64,000 bases of DNA, from the NCBI RefSeq assembly GCF_011045125.1, contig NZ_JAAKZF010000005.1:1-64000 (forward strand). The letters run 5' to 3'. The notes beneath the pieces were generated by a model. That model saw only the letters and a list, made by a program, of their open reading frames with translations, searched no databases and was not told where the DNA came from. Positions 17,395 through 26,008 of the stretch are shown piece by piece (the first letter of the stretch is position 1; each line of letters starts with the position of its first letter). The DNA is from Allomesorhizobium camelthorni (lineage in GTDB: Bacteria; Pseudomonadota; Alphaproteobacteria; Rhizobiales; Rhizobiaceae). Position numbers and translations under genes: made by a program.

Positions 17395-18234
17395 TCATCC
17401 AAGGGCCTGGCTGGCCAGTGCAAAGGTCTGGACGCCGGCTGCCTGGGCTGGCCGATGACCGTCCCTGCGCATGGCGATCCCGCCGCCGACATGGGCCAAT
17501 CCTTGCGCCGCCAGCCAGGGCGCGAGGCCGGATGCATAGGGCGTATCCAGGCGCAAGAAGGCGCCTGAACGAGCGGCAAAGAGGAAAGAAATAAGAATGC
17601 GGGCTTCGTCGGCCGTCGCCGCCACCACCGGCCCCACGACCTCGCCGCGACCGAAGGCTCGGACGGCGGCAAAACCGCTTGGCCGCCCCTGATGCTGCAG
17701 AACGGCGAGACGCCCATGCTCGGACAAAAGTGCGATCAGCGCGCCACGATCCGCGCCGATGGCCGCCTGGTCCAGCTTTGCTATGGCGGCGATGTCTTCG
17801 ACCGTCGCCCAATCCACATCCGCTGGGGCCACGGCAGCCTGACGGAGGGTTCCCTGATGTTGCAGGATTTCACCGCTCGAGCGAAAGCCGAGTTTCTCGT
17901 AGAGCGGCAAACCGTCCTGCGTCGCCGTGAGCCGGCAATCGCGGCCTTCGCTGGCCTGAAGAGCACAATCCATCAGCCTGCGGCCGATACCATGCCCGCG
18001 CATTGCGGCGTCGACGATGACCATGTTGATCGTGGCTACTTCCCGGCCGTAGCGCGTGACCAGCGTCGTGCCCACCACCCGGTCGCCTTCGAGTGCGACA
18101 ATGCCAGCGCTGAGCGCCAGCACCATGGCCCAATCGTCGCGCCTGTGGGGCCACCCTGCCTGGCGCGAAAGGAGCATGGCGCCTTCGAGATGCTCAGGTG
18201 CGAAGTCCACAAGCTCGATTGATGTCGTAAGCAT
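17395..18234 (-). CDS. Double-GNAT acetyltransferase (first paralogue)
   Basis: This protein of about 279 residues has two GNAT folds in tandem. The N-terminal half carries an acetyl-CoA loop (RGHGIGRRLMD, the Q/RxxGxG/A motif) and an LYEKLGF end. The C-terminal half resembles the YitH-type domain (GFAAVRAFGRGEVVGPVVA). It closes with TFALASQALG, nearly identical to the end of the GNAT protein at 26009 (TYALASQTLG), so the two are paralogues that frame this cluster. It is translationally adjacent to the aminotransferase gene downstream. The acceptor is unknown: a pathway amine could be acetylated, or a toxic intermediate removed. Confidence 0.85.
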   Translation of the reverse strand: MLTTSIELVDFAPEHLEGAMLLSRQAGWPHRRDDWAMVLALSAGIVALEGDRVVGTTLVTRYGREVATINMVIVDAAMRGHGIGRRLMDCALQASEGRDCRLTATQDGLPLYEKLGFRSSGEILQHQGTLRQAAVAPADVDWATVEDIAAIAKLDQAAIGADRGALIALLSEHGRLAVLQHQGRPSGFAAVRAFGRGEVVGPVVAATADEARILISFLFAARSGAFLRLDTPYASGLAPWLAAQGLAHVGGGIAMRRDGHRPAQAAGVQTFALASQALG

Positions 18235-18558
18235 GACTTGTTCCAAATCGTTGCGTCTTCTGTGATAGACCCGGTCGCGAAGAAGATCGTCCCGAGGACG
18301 CGAAGCGCGCGGTATCTTTCTCCGTCCTGGGCGGCGGCAGCCGCATCTTATGCCGGGTTGTGCGGTACTGGAGTGAAACTACTTCTGATGGTTCGGGCCG
18401 GCAAACGGACGGCGGCGCAACTCTCTGCCAAAGGCCGACGGCGATACGGAACAATCTGCTTCCAACGGCTGCAATTGCGGTCATCCGGCCGCTGGGTCCC
18501 TGCCTATGATGGCTTAGATCGCAAAGCCCTGTTGGCACCCTGGAAGGATGCTCATGAC
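18235..18558. other. Divergent intergenic region
   Basis: About 324 bases separate the GNAT gene (minus) from the second HAD gene (plus). The plus frame of the HAD gene is open through much of it but has no protein-like features, so I treat it as promoter space. No clear operator or hairpin was seen. Confidence 0.35.
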
Positions 18559-19227
18559 ATGACCCAGTTCCGGCCCAAATACATCACCTTCGACTGCTAC
18601 GGCACGCTCACCAGATTTCAGATGGCCGAGGCGGCCCAGAAGATCTATGGCGAGCAACTCGACGCGCGGCGTATGGCGCAGTTCATCAAGAGCTTCGCGG
18701 CCTACCGGCTGGACGAGATTCTGGGTGATTGGAAGCCCTATAACGAAGTCATTCACAACGCCGTGGAGCGCACGTGCCGCAAGAACGGCCTGACGTTTCG
18801 CCAGGAGGACGCCCGCGCCATCTATGATGCCGTGCCGAGCTGGGGACCTCACCCGGATGTGCCGGCGGGGCTTGCCAAAGTCGCCAAGGAGATCCCGCTG
18901 GTGATCCTTTCCAACGCGATGAACGAGCAGATCATGTCGAATGTGGAAAAGCTTGGTGCGCCGTTCCACGCCGTCTATACCGCGCAGCAGGCGAATGCCT
19001 ATAAACCGCGCTTCCAGGCGTTCGAATACATGTTCGATATGCTCGGCTGCGGTCCGGAGGACGTGCTGCATTGCTCGTCGTCCTTCCGCTATGATCTGAT
19101 GTCCGCTTACGACCTGGGCATCAAGAACAAGGTCTGGGTCAATCGCGGCCACGAGCCCGCCAACCCGTACTATGAATATACCGAGATCAAGGACATCTCA
19201 GGCCTGCCCGGCGTCGTCGGGCTCTGA
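18559..19227 (+). CDS. Haloacid dehalogenase type II-like HAD hydrolase (second copy)
   Basis: This is a HAD protein of 222 residues. The nucleophile loop is TFDCYGTL near residue 10, motif II the serine-asparagine pair in VILSNAMNEQ, the lysine lies in NAYKPRFQAFEYMF, and the terminal acidic motif in SSSFRYDLMSAYDLG. As in the first copy, the tryptophan-containing dehalogenase signature is absent (SSSFRYD). AAGGA lies about ten bases before the ATG. It is followed after 13 bases by an FAD oxidase gene on the same strand, so both are likely co-transcribed. The repeated HAD-oxidase association suggests a shared pathway step rather than dehalogenation. Confidence 0.87.
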   Translation: MTQFRPKYITFDCYGTLTRFQMAEAAQKIYGEQLDARRMAQFIKSFAAYRLDEILGDWKPYNEVIHNAVERTCRKNGLTFRQEDARAIYDAVPSWGPHPDVPAGLAKVAKEIPLVILSNAMNEQIMSNVEKLGAPFHAVYTAQQANAYKPRFQAFEYMFDMLGCGPEDVLHCSSSFRYDLMSAYDLGIKNKVWVNRGHEPANPYYEYTEIKDISGLPGVVGL

Positions 19228-19240
19228 CGGAGTTTCGGCC

Positions 19241-20518
19241 ATGCAGTTCAAGTCCTACTGGCACGATACCGCTCCCTCCTTCGCAGGGGCGGCCACCGGG
19301 CCGGTCGAGGGCCGCTACGACGTGGCCGTGATCGGCGGCGGCTTCACCGGGCTCGCGGCCGCGCGGCATCTGGCCAAGGCGGGAGCCAAGGTGGTGGTGC
19401 TGGAAGCGAATTCCGTGGGCTCCGGCGCTTCGGGCCGCAATGGCGGGCACCTCAACAACGGCCTCGCCCATAGTTTCCTGGCAGCGAAGGCGCAGCTTGG
19501 GGCGGAACGCGCTGTCGCGCTCTACCGCGCCTTCGATGATTCCGTCGACACGATCGAGCGCATCGTGGCGGAGGAGGGGATCGATTGCGATTTCCGCCGT
19601 TCCGGCAAGCTGAAGCTCGCGTCGAAACCGGCGCACTTCGATCAGATCGCGCGGAACTACGAGGCGGTGCATCGCGAGGTAGATTCGGACACGGAACTCT
19701 TGGATGCCACGGACCTGAAGCGCGAGATCGGCTCCGCCGCCTTCCATGGTGCGATGCTGTCGAAGAAGAGCGCGATGATGCATATGGGACGCTTCGTTTC
19801 CGGCATTGCGGGCGCGGCTGCAAAGCACGGCGCGACGATTTTCGAAAACGCACCGGTGACGGGGCTGACGTCGTTGGCCGGCGAGCACCAGCTTAAGACG
19901 CCACGCGGCAGCGTCACCGCCGGTAATGTGTTGCTGGCAACGGGCGCCTACACGTCCAGTCCGTTCGGCTATTTCCGCCGGCGCATCGTGCCGGTCGGCA
20001 GCTTCATCATCGCTACCCGGCCGCTGTCCGAGGCCGAGATCGCCGCGACTGTGCCGGGCAACCGGACCTACGTCACCTCGATGAACATCGGCAATTACTT
20101 CCGTCTGTCGCCAGATAAGCGGCTGATCTTTGGCGGACGGGCCAGGTTTTCGGCGACGTCCGATCAGCGCTCCGACGCAAAGAGTGGAGCGATCCTGCGC
20201 GCAAGCCTCGCACGGATATTTCCGCACTTGGCAAAAATCGAAATCGACTATTGCTGGGGTGGACTGGTCGACATGACCAAGGACCGCTTCCCGCGCGCGG
20301 GCTACGCCGACGGCCTGTGGTACGCCATGGGCTATTCGGGCCATGGCGCGCAGATGTCCACCCATTTGGGGATCGTCATGGCGGACGCGATTCTGGGCAA
20401 AGCCGACCGCAACCCGGTCAAGGGCCTTGCCTGGCCTGCGGTTCCGGGGCATTTCGGCAAGCCGTGGTTCCTGCCGATCGTCGGGCTCTACTACAAGGCC
20501 CTCGACCGCTTTCAGTAA
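19241..20518 (+). CDS. FAD-dependent oxidase resembling gamma-glutamylputrescine oxidase (PuuB)
   Basis: This 425-residue DAO-family flavoenzyme carries VAVIGGGFTGLAAARHLA near residue 30, the GSGASGRNGGHLN segment typical of PuuB/OrdL-like oxidases, and the C-terminal YAMGYSGHGAQMST and CWGGLVDMTKDRFPRAG motifs. It would oxidise a primary or secondary amine to an aldehyde plus ammonia or amine. The ATG at 19241 has GACGGAG nine bases upstream. It follows the second HAD gene and ends in front of a hairpin terminator. Despite the PuuB similarity there is no PuuA-like glutamate ligase in this window, so the classical gamma-glutamyl route is not supported. Confidence 0.87.
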   Translation: MQFKSYWHDTAPSFAGAATGPVEGRYDVAVIGGGFTGLAAARHLAKAGAKVVVLEANSVGSGASGRNGGHLNNGLAHSFLAAKAQLGAERAVALYRAFDDSVDTIERIVAEEGIDCDFRRSGKLKLASKPAHFDQIARNYEAVHREVDSDTELLDATDLKREIGSAAFHGAMLSKKSAMMHMGRFVSGIAGAAAKHGATIFENAPVTGLTSLAGEHQLKTPRGSVTAGNVLLATGAYTSSPFGYFRRRIVPVGSFIIATRPLSEAEIAATVPGNRTYVTSMNIGNYFRLSPDKRLIFGGRARFSATSDQRSDAKSGAILRASLARIFPHLAKIEIDYCWGGLVDMTKDRFPRAGYADGLWYAMGYSGHGAQMSTHLGIVMADAILGKADRNPVKGLAWPAVPGHFGKPWFLPIVGLYYKALDRFQ

Positions 20519-20521
20519 GGC

Positions 20522-20552
20522 GACGGCACGGGTGTTGCCCGTGCCGTCTTGC
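20522..20552 (+). terminator. Hairpin terminator between convergent genes
   Basis: A perfect 11-base stem, GACGGCACGGG (20522-20532) against CCCGTGCCGTC (20538-20548), closes a five-base loop and is followed by TTGCT. It lies right after the PuuB-like gene and between two convergent genes. The T-tract is short. Confidence 0.65.
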
Positions 20553-20569
20553 TATCCCGTCGGGGTCGT

Positions 20570-22027
20570 TCAGGTCAGACCGCCGATATGGAAGCTCTTC
20601 ATTTCCAGATATTCCTCGATACCGCATTGGGCGCCTTCGCGCCCGAGGCCCGATTGCTTGACGCCGCCGAAGGGAGCGACTTCCGTGGAGATCGCGCCGG
20701 TGTTCAATCCCACCATGCCGAACTCGAGCGCCTCCGCCACCCGCCACGACCGCTTCAGGCTCTCGGTGTAGAAATAGGCGGCCAGGCCGAATGGCGTGCC
20801 GTTGGCGATAGCGATTGCCTCGGCCTCGGTTTCGAACCGGAAGAGCGGCGCGACGGGACCGAAGGTTTCCTCGCTGGCGAGCAGCATCCCGGTCGTGGCG
20901 CCGCCGAGCACGACGGGGGCCGCGTATTGTCCGCCGCCCGGCATGGCGGGGCGCGCCGAAAGCACGCGAGCGCCCTTGGCGAGCGCATCGGACACGTGGC
21001 GTTCGATCTTTTCGATCGCCGCGGCATTGATCATCGGGCCGATCTCGACGCCCGGCTCGGTGCCCGGGCCAATCTTCATGGCCGACACCCGGGCAGCAAG
21101 CTTCTCGGCGAATGTCTCATAGACGCCCGCCTGCACGAGAATGCGGTTGGCGCAGACGCAGGTCTGGCCGCCGTTCCGGAATTTCGAGGCGATGGCGCCC
21201 TCGACTGCAAGATCGATATCTGCGTCGTCAAAGACGATGAACGGCGCATTGCCGCCGAGCTCCAGGCTGAGGCGCTTGATGCTATCGGCTGCGCCTCGCA
21301 TCAGCAGCGCGCCGACGCGGGTCGAACCGGTGAAGGAGATCTTGCGCACCGTCTCGTTCGCCATGAGTTCCGCGCCGATTTCGGCCGGCATGCCAGTGAC
21401 GATGTTGATGACGCCGGCCGGGATTCCGGCCCGTTCGGCCAGAACGCCGAGCGCCAGCGCCGAGAACGGCGTGAATTCCGATGGCTTGACGACAACGGTG
21501 CAGCCTGCCGCCAGCGCCGGCGCGACCTTGCGGGTGATCATCGCATTGGGGAAGTTCCACGGCGTGATGATCGCCGAGACGCCGACGGGCTCTTTCAGCA
21601 CCACGATCCTTCGGTCGCGGGTAGGCGAGGGGATGGTCGTGCCGCCGATGCGCCGTGCTTCCTCCGCGAACCATTTGACGAAGGACGCGCCGTAGCGGAT
21701 CTCGGCGCGGGACTCGGCAAGCGGCTTGCCTCGTTCCAGCGTCAGCATCCGTGCCAGATCCTCAACATGTTCGAGCATCAGGTCGTGCCAGGTCTCGAGC
21801 AGCGCGGCGCGCTCGGCATGGGTTCTTTCACGCCATGAAGCAAAAGCCGTCGAGGCGGCTTCGATGGCGCCACGGGTTTCTGCCCCGCTTACATCCGGCA
21901 CGGAGCCGATCACCGCCTGTGTCGCCGGATCAGTCACCGCGACGCGGGCGCCCGAGGCCGAATCCCACCACTCCCCCGCGATCAGGCATTGTTGCCGGAA
22001 CAGCCTTTTGTCTTTCAACGCGTCCAT
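20570..22027 (-). CDS. gabD: NAD(P)-dependent succinate-semialdehyde dehydrogenase
   Basis: The protein has about 485 residues and GabD-type ALDH features: ITPWNFPNAMITRKVAPALA, VVVKPSEFTPFSALAL, FTGSTRVGALLM, the general base in SLELGGNAPFIVFDDAD, the catalytic cysteine in NGGQTCVCANRI, and SEETFGPVAPLF. It would oxidise succinate or glutarate semialdehyde to the dicarboxylate, channelling a C4 or C5 amine backbone into the TCA cycle. I use the ATG at 22025-22027, which has AAGGA about eight bases upstream; an ATG five codons earlier overlaps the stop of the preceding gene. It is the last gene of the minus-strand group that starts at ArgE. Confidence 0.9.
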   Translation of the reverse strand: MDALKDKRLFRQQCLIAGEWWDSASGARVAVTDPATQAVIGSVPDVSGAETRGAIEAASTAFASWRERTHAERAALLETWHDLMLEHVEDLARMLTLERGKPLAESRAEIRYGASFVKWFAEEARRIGGTTIPSPTRDRRIVVLKEPVGVSAIITPWNFPNAMITRKVAPALAAGCTVVVKPSEFTPFSALALGVLAERAGIPAGVINIVTGMPAEIGAELMANETVRKISFTGSTRVGALLMRGAADSIKRLSLELGGNAPFIVFDDADIDLAVEGAIASKFRNGGQTCVCANRILVQAGVYETFAEKLAARVSAMKIGPGTEPGVEIGPMINAAAIEKIERHVSDALAKGARVLSARPAMPGGGQYAAPVVLGGATTGMLLASEETFGPVAPLFRFETEAEAIAIANGTPFGLAAYFYTESLKRSWRVAEALEFGMVGLNTGAISTEVAPFGGVKQSGLGREGAQCGIEEYLEMKSFHIGGLT

Positions 22028-22038
22028 TCGTGCGTCCT

Positions 22039-23082
22039 TCATTCAAGCGCCGCCAATATGGCGGCTGTAATAGTTTCCGTGCGGTCCTTCCCGGGCGCCG
22101 CGCCGATGCCTCGCGCTGTCGTGGCCTCGATTGCAGCCATGACTTTCGCCGCCGCGGCGCCTTCACCCAGATGGTCGAGCATCATGGCCGCGGACCAGAT
22201 GGCGGCGATGGGGTTGGCGATTCCCAGATGGGCGATGTCGGGCGCCGAGCCGTGGACCGGCTCGAACATGGAGGGCGCACTGCGGTCGGGGGTGATGTTG
22301 GCCGAGGCGGCGAAGCCCAGGCCGCCCTGGATCGCTGCGCCGAGATCTGTGAGGATGTCGCCGAAGAGGTTCGAGGCGACGACGACGTCCAGGCTTTCAG
22401 GCGCCATCACCATTCGCGCGGCCATCGCGTCGATATGGTAGCTGACCACCTCCACATCCTGGTATTCGGCGGCAAGCTGCGCCGTGATCTCGTCCCAGAA
22501 CACCATCGAGTATTTCTGCGCGTTGGACTTCGTTACGGAGGCGAGCTTTCGCCGCCGCGACCGCGCCTGCTCGAACCCGAAGCGCAGGATCCGCTCGACG
22601 CCTTTGCGGGTGAAGATCGAGGTCTCCACAGCGACCTCGTCGCCGGTGCCCTGATGCACGCGGCCGCCGGCACCGGAATATTCGCCCTCGGTGTTCTCGC
22701 GGATGCACAGGATGTCGAAGGATTTGGCTTTTAGCGGCCCCTCCACCCCCGGCAGCAGCCGGTGCGGACGGATATTGGCGTATTGCACGAAGGCCTTTCG
22801 GATCGGCAGAAGCAGCCCGTGCAGCGAAACCGAATCCGGCACCTCCGCCGGCCAGCCAACCGCGCCAAGCAGGATGGCGTCGAAGCCGCGCAGCGTCTCG
22901 ATCCCATCGGCTGGCATCATTGCCCCGGTCTGTTTGTAGTAGGCGCAGGACCAGGGAAAACGCTTGCCCTCGAGCGCGAAATCCGAGCCCTTGGCGGCAG
23001 CCTCCAGCACCTGCCAGGCCGCGTCGGTGACGGCGTGGCCGATGCCATCGCCGGGGATCAGGGCGATCGAATAGCTCTTCAT
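22039..23082 (-). CDS. Tartrate dehydrogenase/decarboxylase-like enzyme (isocitrate/isopropylmalate dehydrogenase family)
   Basis: This enzyme of about 347 residues belongs to the metal-dependent beta-decarboxylating dehydrogenases. The start IALIPGDGIG is standard. Family motifs include the substrate loop SVSLHGLLLPIRKAF, NIRPHRLLPG, RENTEGEYSGAGGR, SVTKSNAQKYSM, ASNLFGDILTDLGAAI and the NAD site FEPVHGSAPDIAHLGIANP. The SLHGLLLPIRK loop points to tartrate dehydrogenase rather than LeuB. It would oxidise tartrate, D-malate or a related 2-hydroxy diacid. It overlaps or abuts gabD, so both are probably translated from one message. The ATG at 23080-23082 gives the usual N-terminus; upstream ATGs are not needed. 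Confidence 0.87.
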   Translation of the reverse strand: MKSYSIALIPGDGIGHAVTDAAWQVLEAAAKGSDFALEGKRFPWSCAYYKQTGAMMPADGIETLRGFDAILLGAVGWPAEVPDSVSLHGLLLPIRKAFVQYANIRPHRLLPGVEGPLKAKSFDILCIRENTEGEYSGAGGRVHQGTGDEVAVETSIFTRKGVERILRFGFEQARSRRRKLASVTKSNAQKYSMVFWDEITAQLAAEYQDVEVVSYHIDAMAARMVMAPESLDVVVASNLFGDILTDLGAAIQGGLGFAASANITPDRSAPSMFEPVHGSAPDIAHLGIANPIAAIWSAAMMLDHLGEGAAAAKVMAAIEATTARGIGAAPGKDRTETITAAILAALE

Positions 23083-23152
23083 ATCGAGTGTTCCCATCAA
23101 CTGGCGATCAAAATTTCCCGTTTGCCAAGGGCTTGCAGCGAACAATGCCAGG

Positions 23153-23506
23153 TCAAGTGACGGTGAGATAAATCTTGCGGACGGTTTCGATCGTCCGCCA
23201 GGTTCCGGTGAAGCCGGGCTTCATCACGAAGCTGTCGCCCGCGCGGTAAGTGACGGGCTCGCCGCCGTCCTCAGTCAATTCGATCACGCCGCCGAGGATG
23301 TGGCAGAATTCGAACGTTTCGCCCTTGATCGATCGCGTTTCGCCAGGCGTCGCTTCCCACACGCCGGTGTTGATCATTCCGTCGCGCGCCGCGTCCTGCG
23401 GCCAGGTCTTGAATGAGGGGTCGCCGGAGATCAGGCGGTCGGGTCCCGGTTTCGACTCGCGTGGCGCATCGAGGGGTTTCGGATAGATCGTCTTGAGCAG
23501 AGACAT
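23153..23506 (-). CDS. Cupin domain protein (cupin_3 / DUF861 type)
   Basis: This small protein of 117 residues is a single cupin barrel. The two cupin motifs appear as TFEFCHILGGVIELTE and YRAGDSFVMKPGFTGTW. Relatives (DUF861, ureidoglycine aminohydrolase-like) often sit in amino-acid and purine catabolic clusters as small enzymes or ligand sensors. It lies between the GhrA-like gene and the tartrate-dehydrogenase-like gene in the same orientation. Its substrate is unknown. Confidence 0.85.
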   Translation of the reverse strand: MSLLKTIYPKPLDAPRESKPGPDRLISGDPSFKTWPQDAARDGMINTGVWEATPGETRSIKGETFEFCHILGGVIELTEDGGEPVTYRAGDSFVMKPGFTGTWRTIETVRKIYLTVT

Positions 23507-23533
23507 CTGGTTTTCCTTCGAGTGAGGTAGAGG

Positions 23534-24457
23534 CTAATAGCCCCGGGCGCGGTCGACGAGGCCGATGGGATCGAGCCCCGCTTTGTGGCGGCGAATATTG
23601 TCGATCACCGCCTTCGCTGCGGTCTCGGGTTGCGTCACGCTGGCGATATGCGGGGTCAGGATGATCTTGGGATGCCGCCAGATCCGGTGATCGGCGGGCA
23701 GGGGTTCGGGATCGGTCACGTCGAGCATCGCGCCGGCGAGCTGTCCGCTGTCTAGCGCGGCGAGCAATGCGTCCTGGTCGAGCTGCGGCCCGCGCCCCAC
23801 ATGCACTATGCCCGCCCCCTTGGGCAGGGCGGCAAACAGATCGGCATTCAGGAAGCCGCGCGTTTCTTCGGTCAGCGGCAGGAGGCAGACCAGGATGTCG
23901 CATTCGGCAAGGAATTTTTGCAGCCCAGCCTCGCCACTGTGGCAGGCCACGCCGGCTATGTCGCGCGGCGACCGGCTCCAGCCCGAAAGGGCAAAGCCGA
24001 ACGACTTTAGACGGTCGAGCACGGCCGAACCCAGCATGCCCAGGCCGAGCACGCCGACCCGCCGCTCCTGCGCCTGCCGGACCGGCCGCGGCCGCCATTC
24101 GCCTTGCGCCTGCTGGCCGAGATATCCGGGCAGATCGCGGTGCAGCGCCAGGACGGCCAGCGTGACGTATTCCTGCATCATGCGGATGATGCCTACCTCG
24201 ACCATCCGCACCAGCTTGACCTTTTCGGGCAAGATGTCCGTCTGGAACTGATCCACCCCGGCGCCGATCGAGAACAGGATCTCCAGGTTCGAGTAGCGGT
24301 CGAGATTGTCGGGTGCGGTCCAGGTCAGAAGGTAACGCACCTGCGCCGGGTCGATTCCGTTGGGATCGGCAGTGAAGCAAAGTTCCGGCAATTCACGTGC
24401 GAACTCGGCCGCGAAAACCTTGGCCCGTTCGGCATCGGAGTTGAACAGGAAGGCCAT
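23534..24457 (-). CDS. ghrA: Glyoxylate/hydroxypyruvate reductase A-like 2-hydroxyacid dehydrogenase
   Basis: This 307-residue NAD(P)-dependent D-2-hydroxyacid dehydrogenase of the GhrA branch has the Rossmann motif [13 protein letters not shown] near residue 135. Catalytic residues lie in [13 protein letters not shown] (arginine), DVTDPEPLP (glutamate) and LTPHIASVT (histidine). It would reduce glyoxylate, hydroxypyruvate or a pathway 2-keto acid, or run in reverse. It is third of five minus-strand genes (ArgE, GhrA, cupin, tartrate-dehydrogenase-like, GabD). Confidence 0.87.
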   Translation of the reverse strand: MAFLFNSDAERAKVFAAEFARELPELCFTADPNGIDPAQVRYLLTWTAPDNLDRYSNLEILFSIGAGVDQFQTDILPEKVKLVRMVEVGIIRMMQEYVTLAVLALHRDLPGYLGQQAQGEWRPRPVRQAQERRVGVLGLGMLGSAVLDRLKSFGFALSGWSRSPRDIAGVACHSGEAGLQKFLAECDILVCLLPLTEETRGFLNADLFAALPKGAGIVHVGRGPQLDQDALLAALDSGQLAGAMLDVTDPEPLPADHRIWRHPKIILTPHIASVTQPETAAKAVIDNIRRHKAGLDPIGLVDRARGY

Positions 24458-24579
24458 TCGAGGCTCCTAGAATGGATGACGGCCTGATGTTGGACGGCCG
24501 GCTGCGGCAGGATGCTTCGAAGCTGCCAATCGCAACGGCAGATCGCGCCGAATTTAACCGCCGGCTCAGTCGCGGCAGC

Positions 24580-25704
24580 TCAATGACGAAGCCGCGCGCC
24601 CAGATCCTCGATCATCCGCCGGCAAGCGGCGAGCTCCCCGATCTCGATATATTCGTCCGCCCGATGGGCGCGCGCGATGTCGCCAGGCCCGCAGATGATC
24701 GCTTCGACCCCGGCCGCCTGATACAGCCCCGCTTCGGTGCCGTAGCTTACGGCAGCGAGTGGCTCCTCTCCGGTGAGTTCTTCAAGCAGGCGGGCAAGCG
24801 GCGCTTCGGCGGCGAGCGAGAGCGCGGGATATTCGCTAAGGAGTTCCGAACTCACCTTGAACCCGCGGTCGGCCAGTTTGGTCGCTGCCATCACCACAGG
24901 CTCCAGCAATGCCGCCGGAGAAACGCCGGCGATGGCGCGGGCCTCGATCTCGGCGGAACAATAGTCCGGGATCACATTCAGCGCCTGTCCGCCGGCGACC
25001 GTCCCAATCTGGAGCGACGAATAGGGCGGCGCGAAATTCGCGTTGAAGGGGCCAGCCTTCAACTGCTCGATGCTTCGCACGGCCTTGGCGAGAACCTCGG
25101 CCATGGCATGGATCGCGTTCAATCCCTGATCGGGGCGTGATGAGTGGCCCGACCGGCCGCGAATTTCGATCCGCGCCGCAGCCTTGCCCTTGTGGGCACG
25201 GATCGCGCGCATCCCGCTCGGCTCGCCGACGATGCAGCCTTCCGGTTTGGCGCAGAGCCGGGGGAGGAGATCGATCAAATGGCGCACGCCACGACAGCCC
25301 GCCTCCTCGTCGTAGGAGAAGGCCAGGTGGATAGGCCGGGCAAGCGGAGCAACCGCCAGCGCGGGCAGGGCGGCCAGCGCGCAGGCCAGGAAGCCCTTCA
25401 TGTCACTGGCGCCGCGTCCGTAGAGCCGCTGCCCTTCAGCGCGCAGCGCGAATGGATTGCTTGTCCAGTCCGGCTCGCCGGCCGGCACCACATCCATGTG
25501 CCCGGACAGGATGAAGCCCGGCACATGCGCCGGGCCGATCGTTGCGAAAAGGTTCGCCCGGTCGCCTTCCGGTCCCGGCGCCACCGTGACCTTTGCGCCG
25601 AAGCTTTCGGCATAGGTGCGGATAAACTCAACAATCTCGCCGTTCGGGCGGCCTACCACCGACGGAAAGGCTACCAGTCGAGCAAGGATTTCTTCCGCGT
25701 TCAT
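24580..25704 (-). CDS. argE: Acetylornithine deacetylase-like M20 amidohydrolase
   Basis: This M20-family metallohydrolase has about 374 residues. Zinc ligands and catalytic residues appear in order in LSGHMDVVPAG, YGRGASDMKGFLA, FSYDEEAGCRG, VGEPSGM and, at the C-terminus, ARAHRADEYIEIGE. A dimerisation domain lies between GRSGHSSRPDQGLNA and the last quarter. The ATG at 25702-25704 follows GAGGA at about six bases. ArgE proteins remove an N-acetyl group from ornithine. Here, in a catabolic cluster with two acetyltransferases, it more likely deacylates a pathway intermediate or an N-acyl substrate, but a biosynthetic role cannot be excluded. Confidence 0.85.
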   Translation of the reverse strand: MNAEEILARLVAFPSVVGRPNGEIVEFIRTYAESFGAKVTVAPGPEGDRANLFATIGPAHVPGFILSGHMDVVPAGEPDWTSNPFALRAEGQRLYGRGASDMKGFLACALAALPALAVAPLARPIHLAFSYDEEAGCRGVRHLIDLLPRLCAKPEGCIVGEPSGMRAIRAHKGKAAARIEIRGRSGHSSRPDQGLNAIHAMAEVLAKAVRSIEQLKAGPFNANFAPPYSSLQIGTVAGGQALNVIPDYCSAEIEARAIAGVSPAALLEPVVMAATKLADRGFKVSSELLSEYPALSLAAEAPLARLLEELTGEEPLAAVSYGTEAGLYQAAGVEAIICGPGDIARAHRADEYIEIGELAACRRMIEDLGARLRH

Positions 25705-26008
25705 CAATTTCCTCGCTTTAGGCTCGCGGAGTTCGATGCCGTCGATCATCCGCTGGTTGCGGTAACTGGCCGACGCAGAACCGCTTAATGCCGATGCCGG
25801 TAAAGCATAGGCTCAGCTTCCGGTCCGGAATGCGGAAAGCCGGTCAGCTTCGGTGGAAAGTTTTGAATGCGGGCGCATCTCGAGCGGATTCTGTGGCGTG
25901 GATTGGTGATACTGGATAGGCATGATCCATGGAGGATGCCGTCCGCGTGGGAAGAGCAAATCGGAATTCCAGTCTGTGCCCGCCATTCAGATGCTCCCTA
26001 GGGAAGAG

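Noticed and set aside
16007-17812. Aminotransferase with a 140-residue N-terminal extension
   Set aside because: The extension is an out-of-frame reading of the upstream GNAT gene; a ribosome site and normal family length support the start at 17380.
19241-22027. Classical gamma-glutamylputrescine (Puu) pathway
   Set aside because: A PuuB-like oxidase and GabD are present, but no PuuA-type ligase or PuuD-type hydrolase appears in the window.
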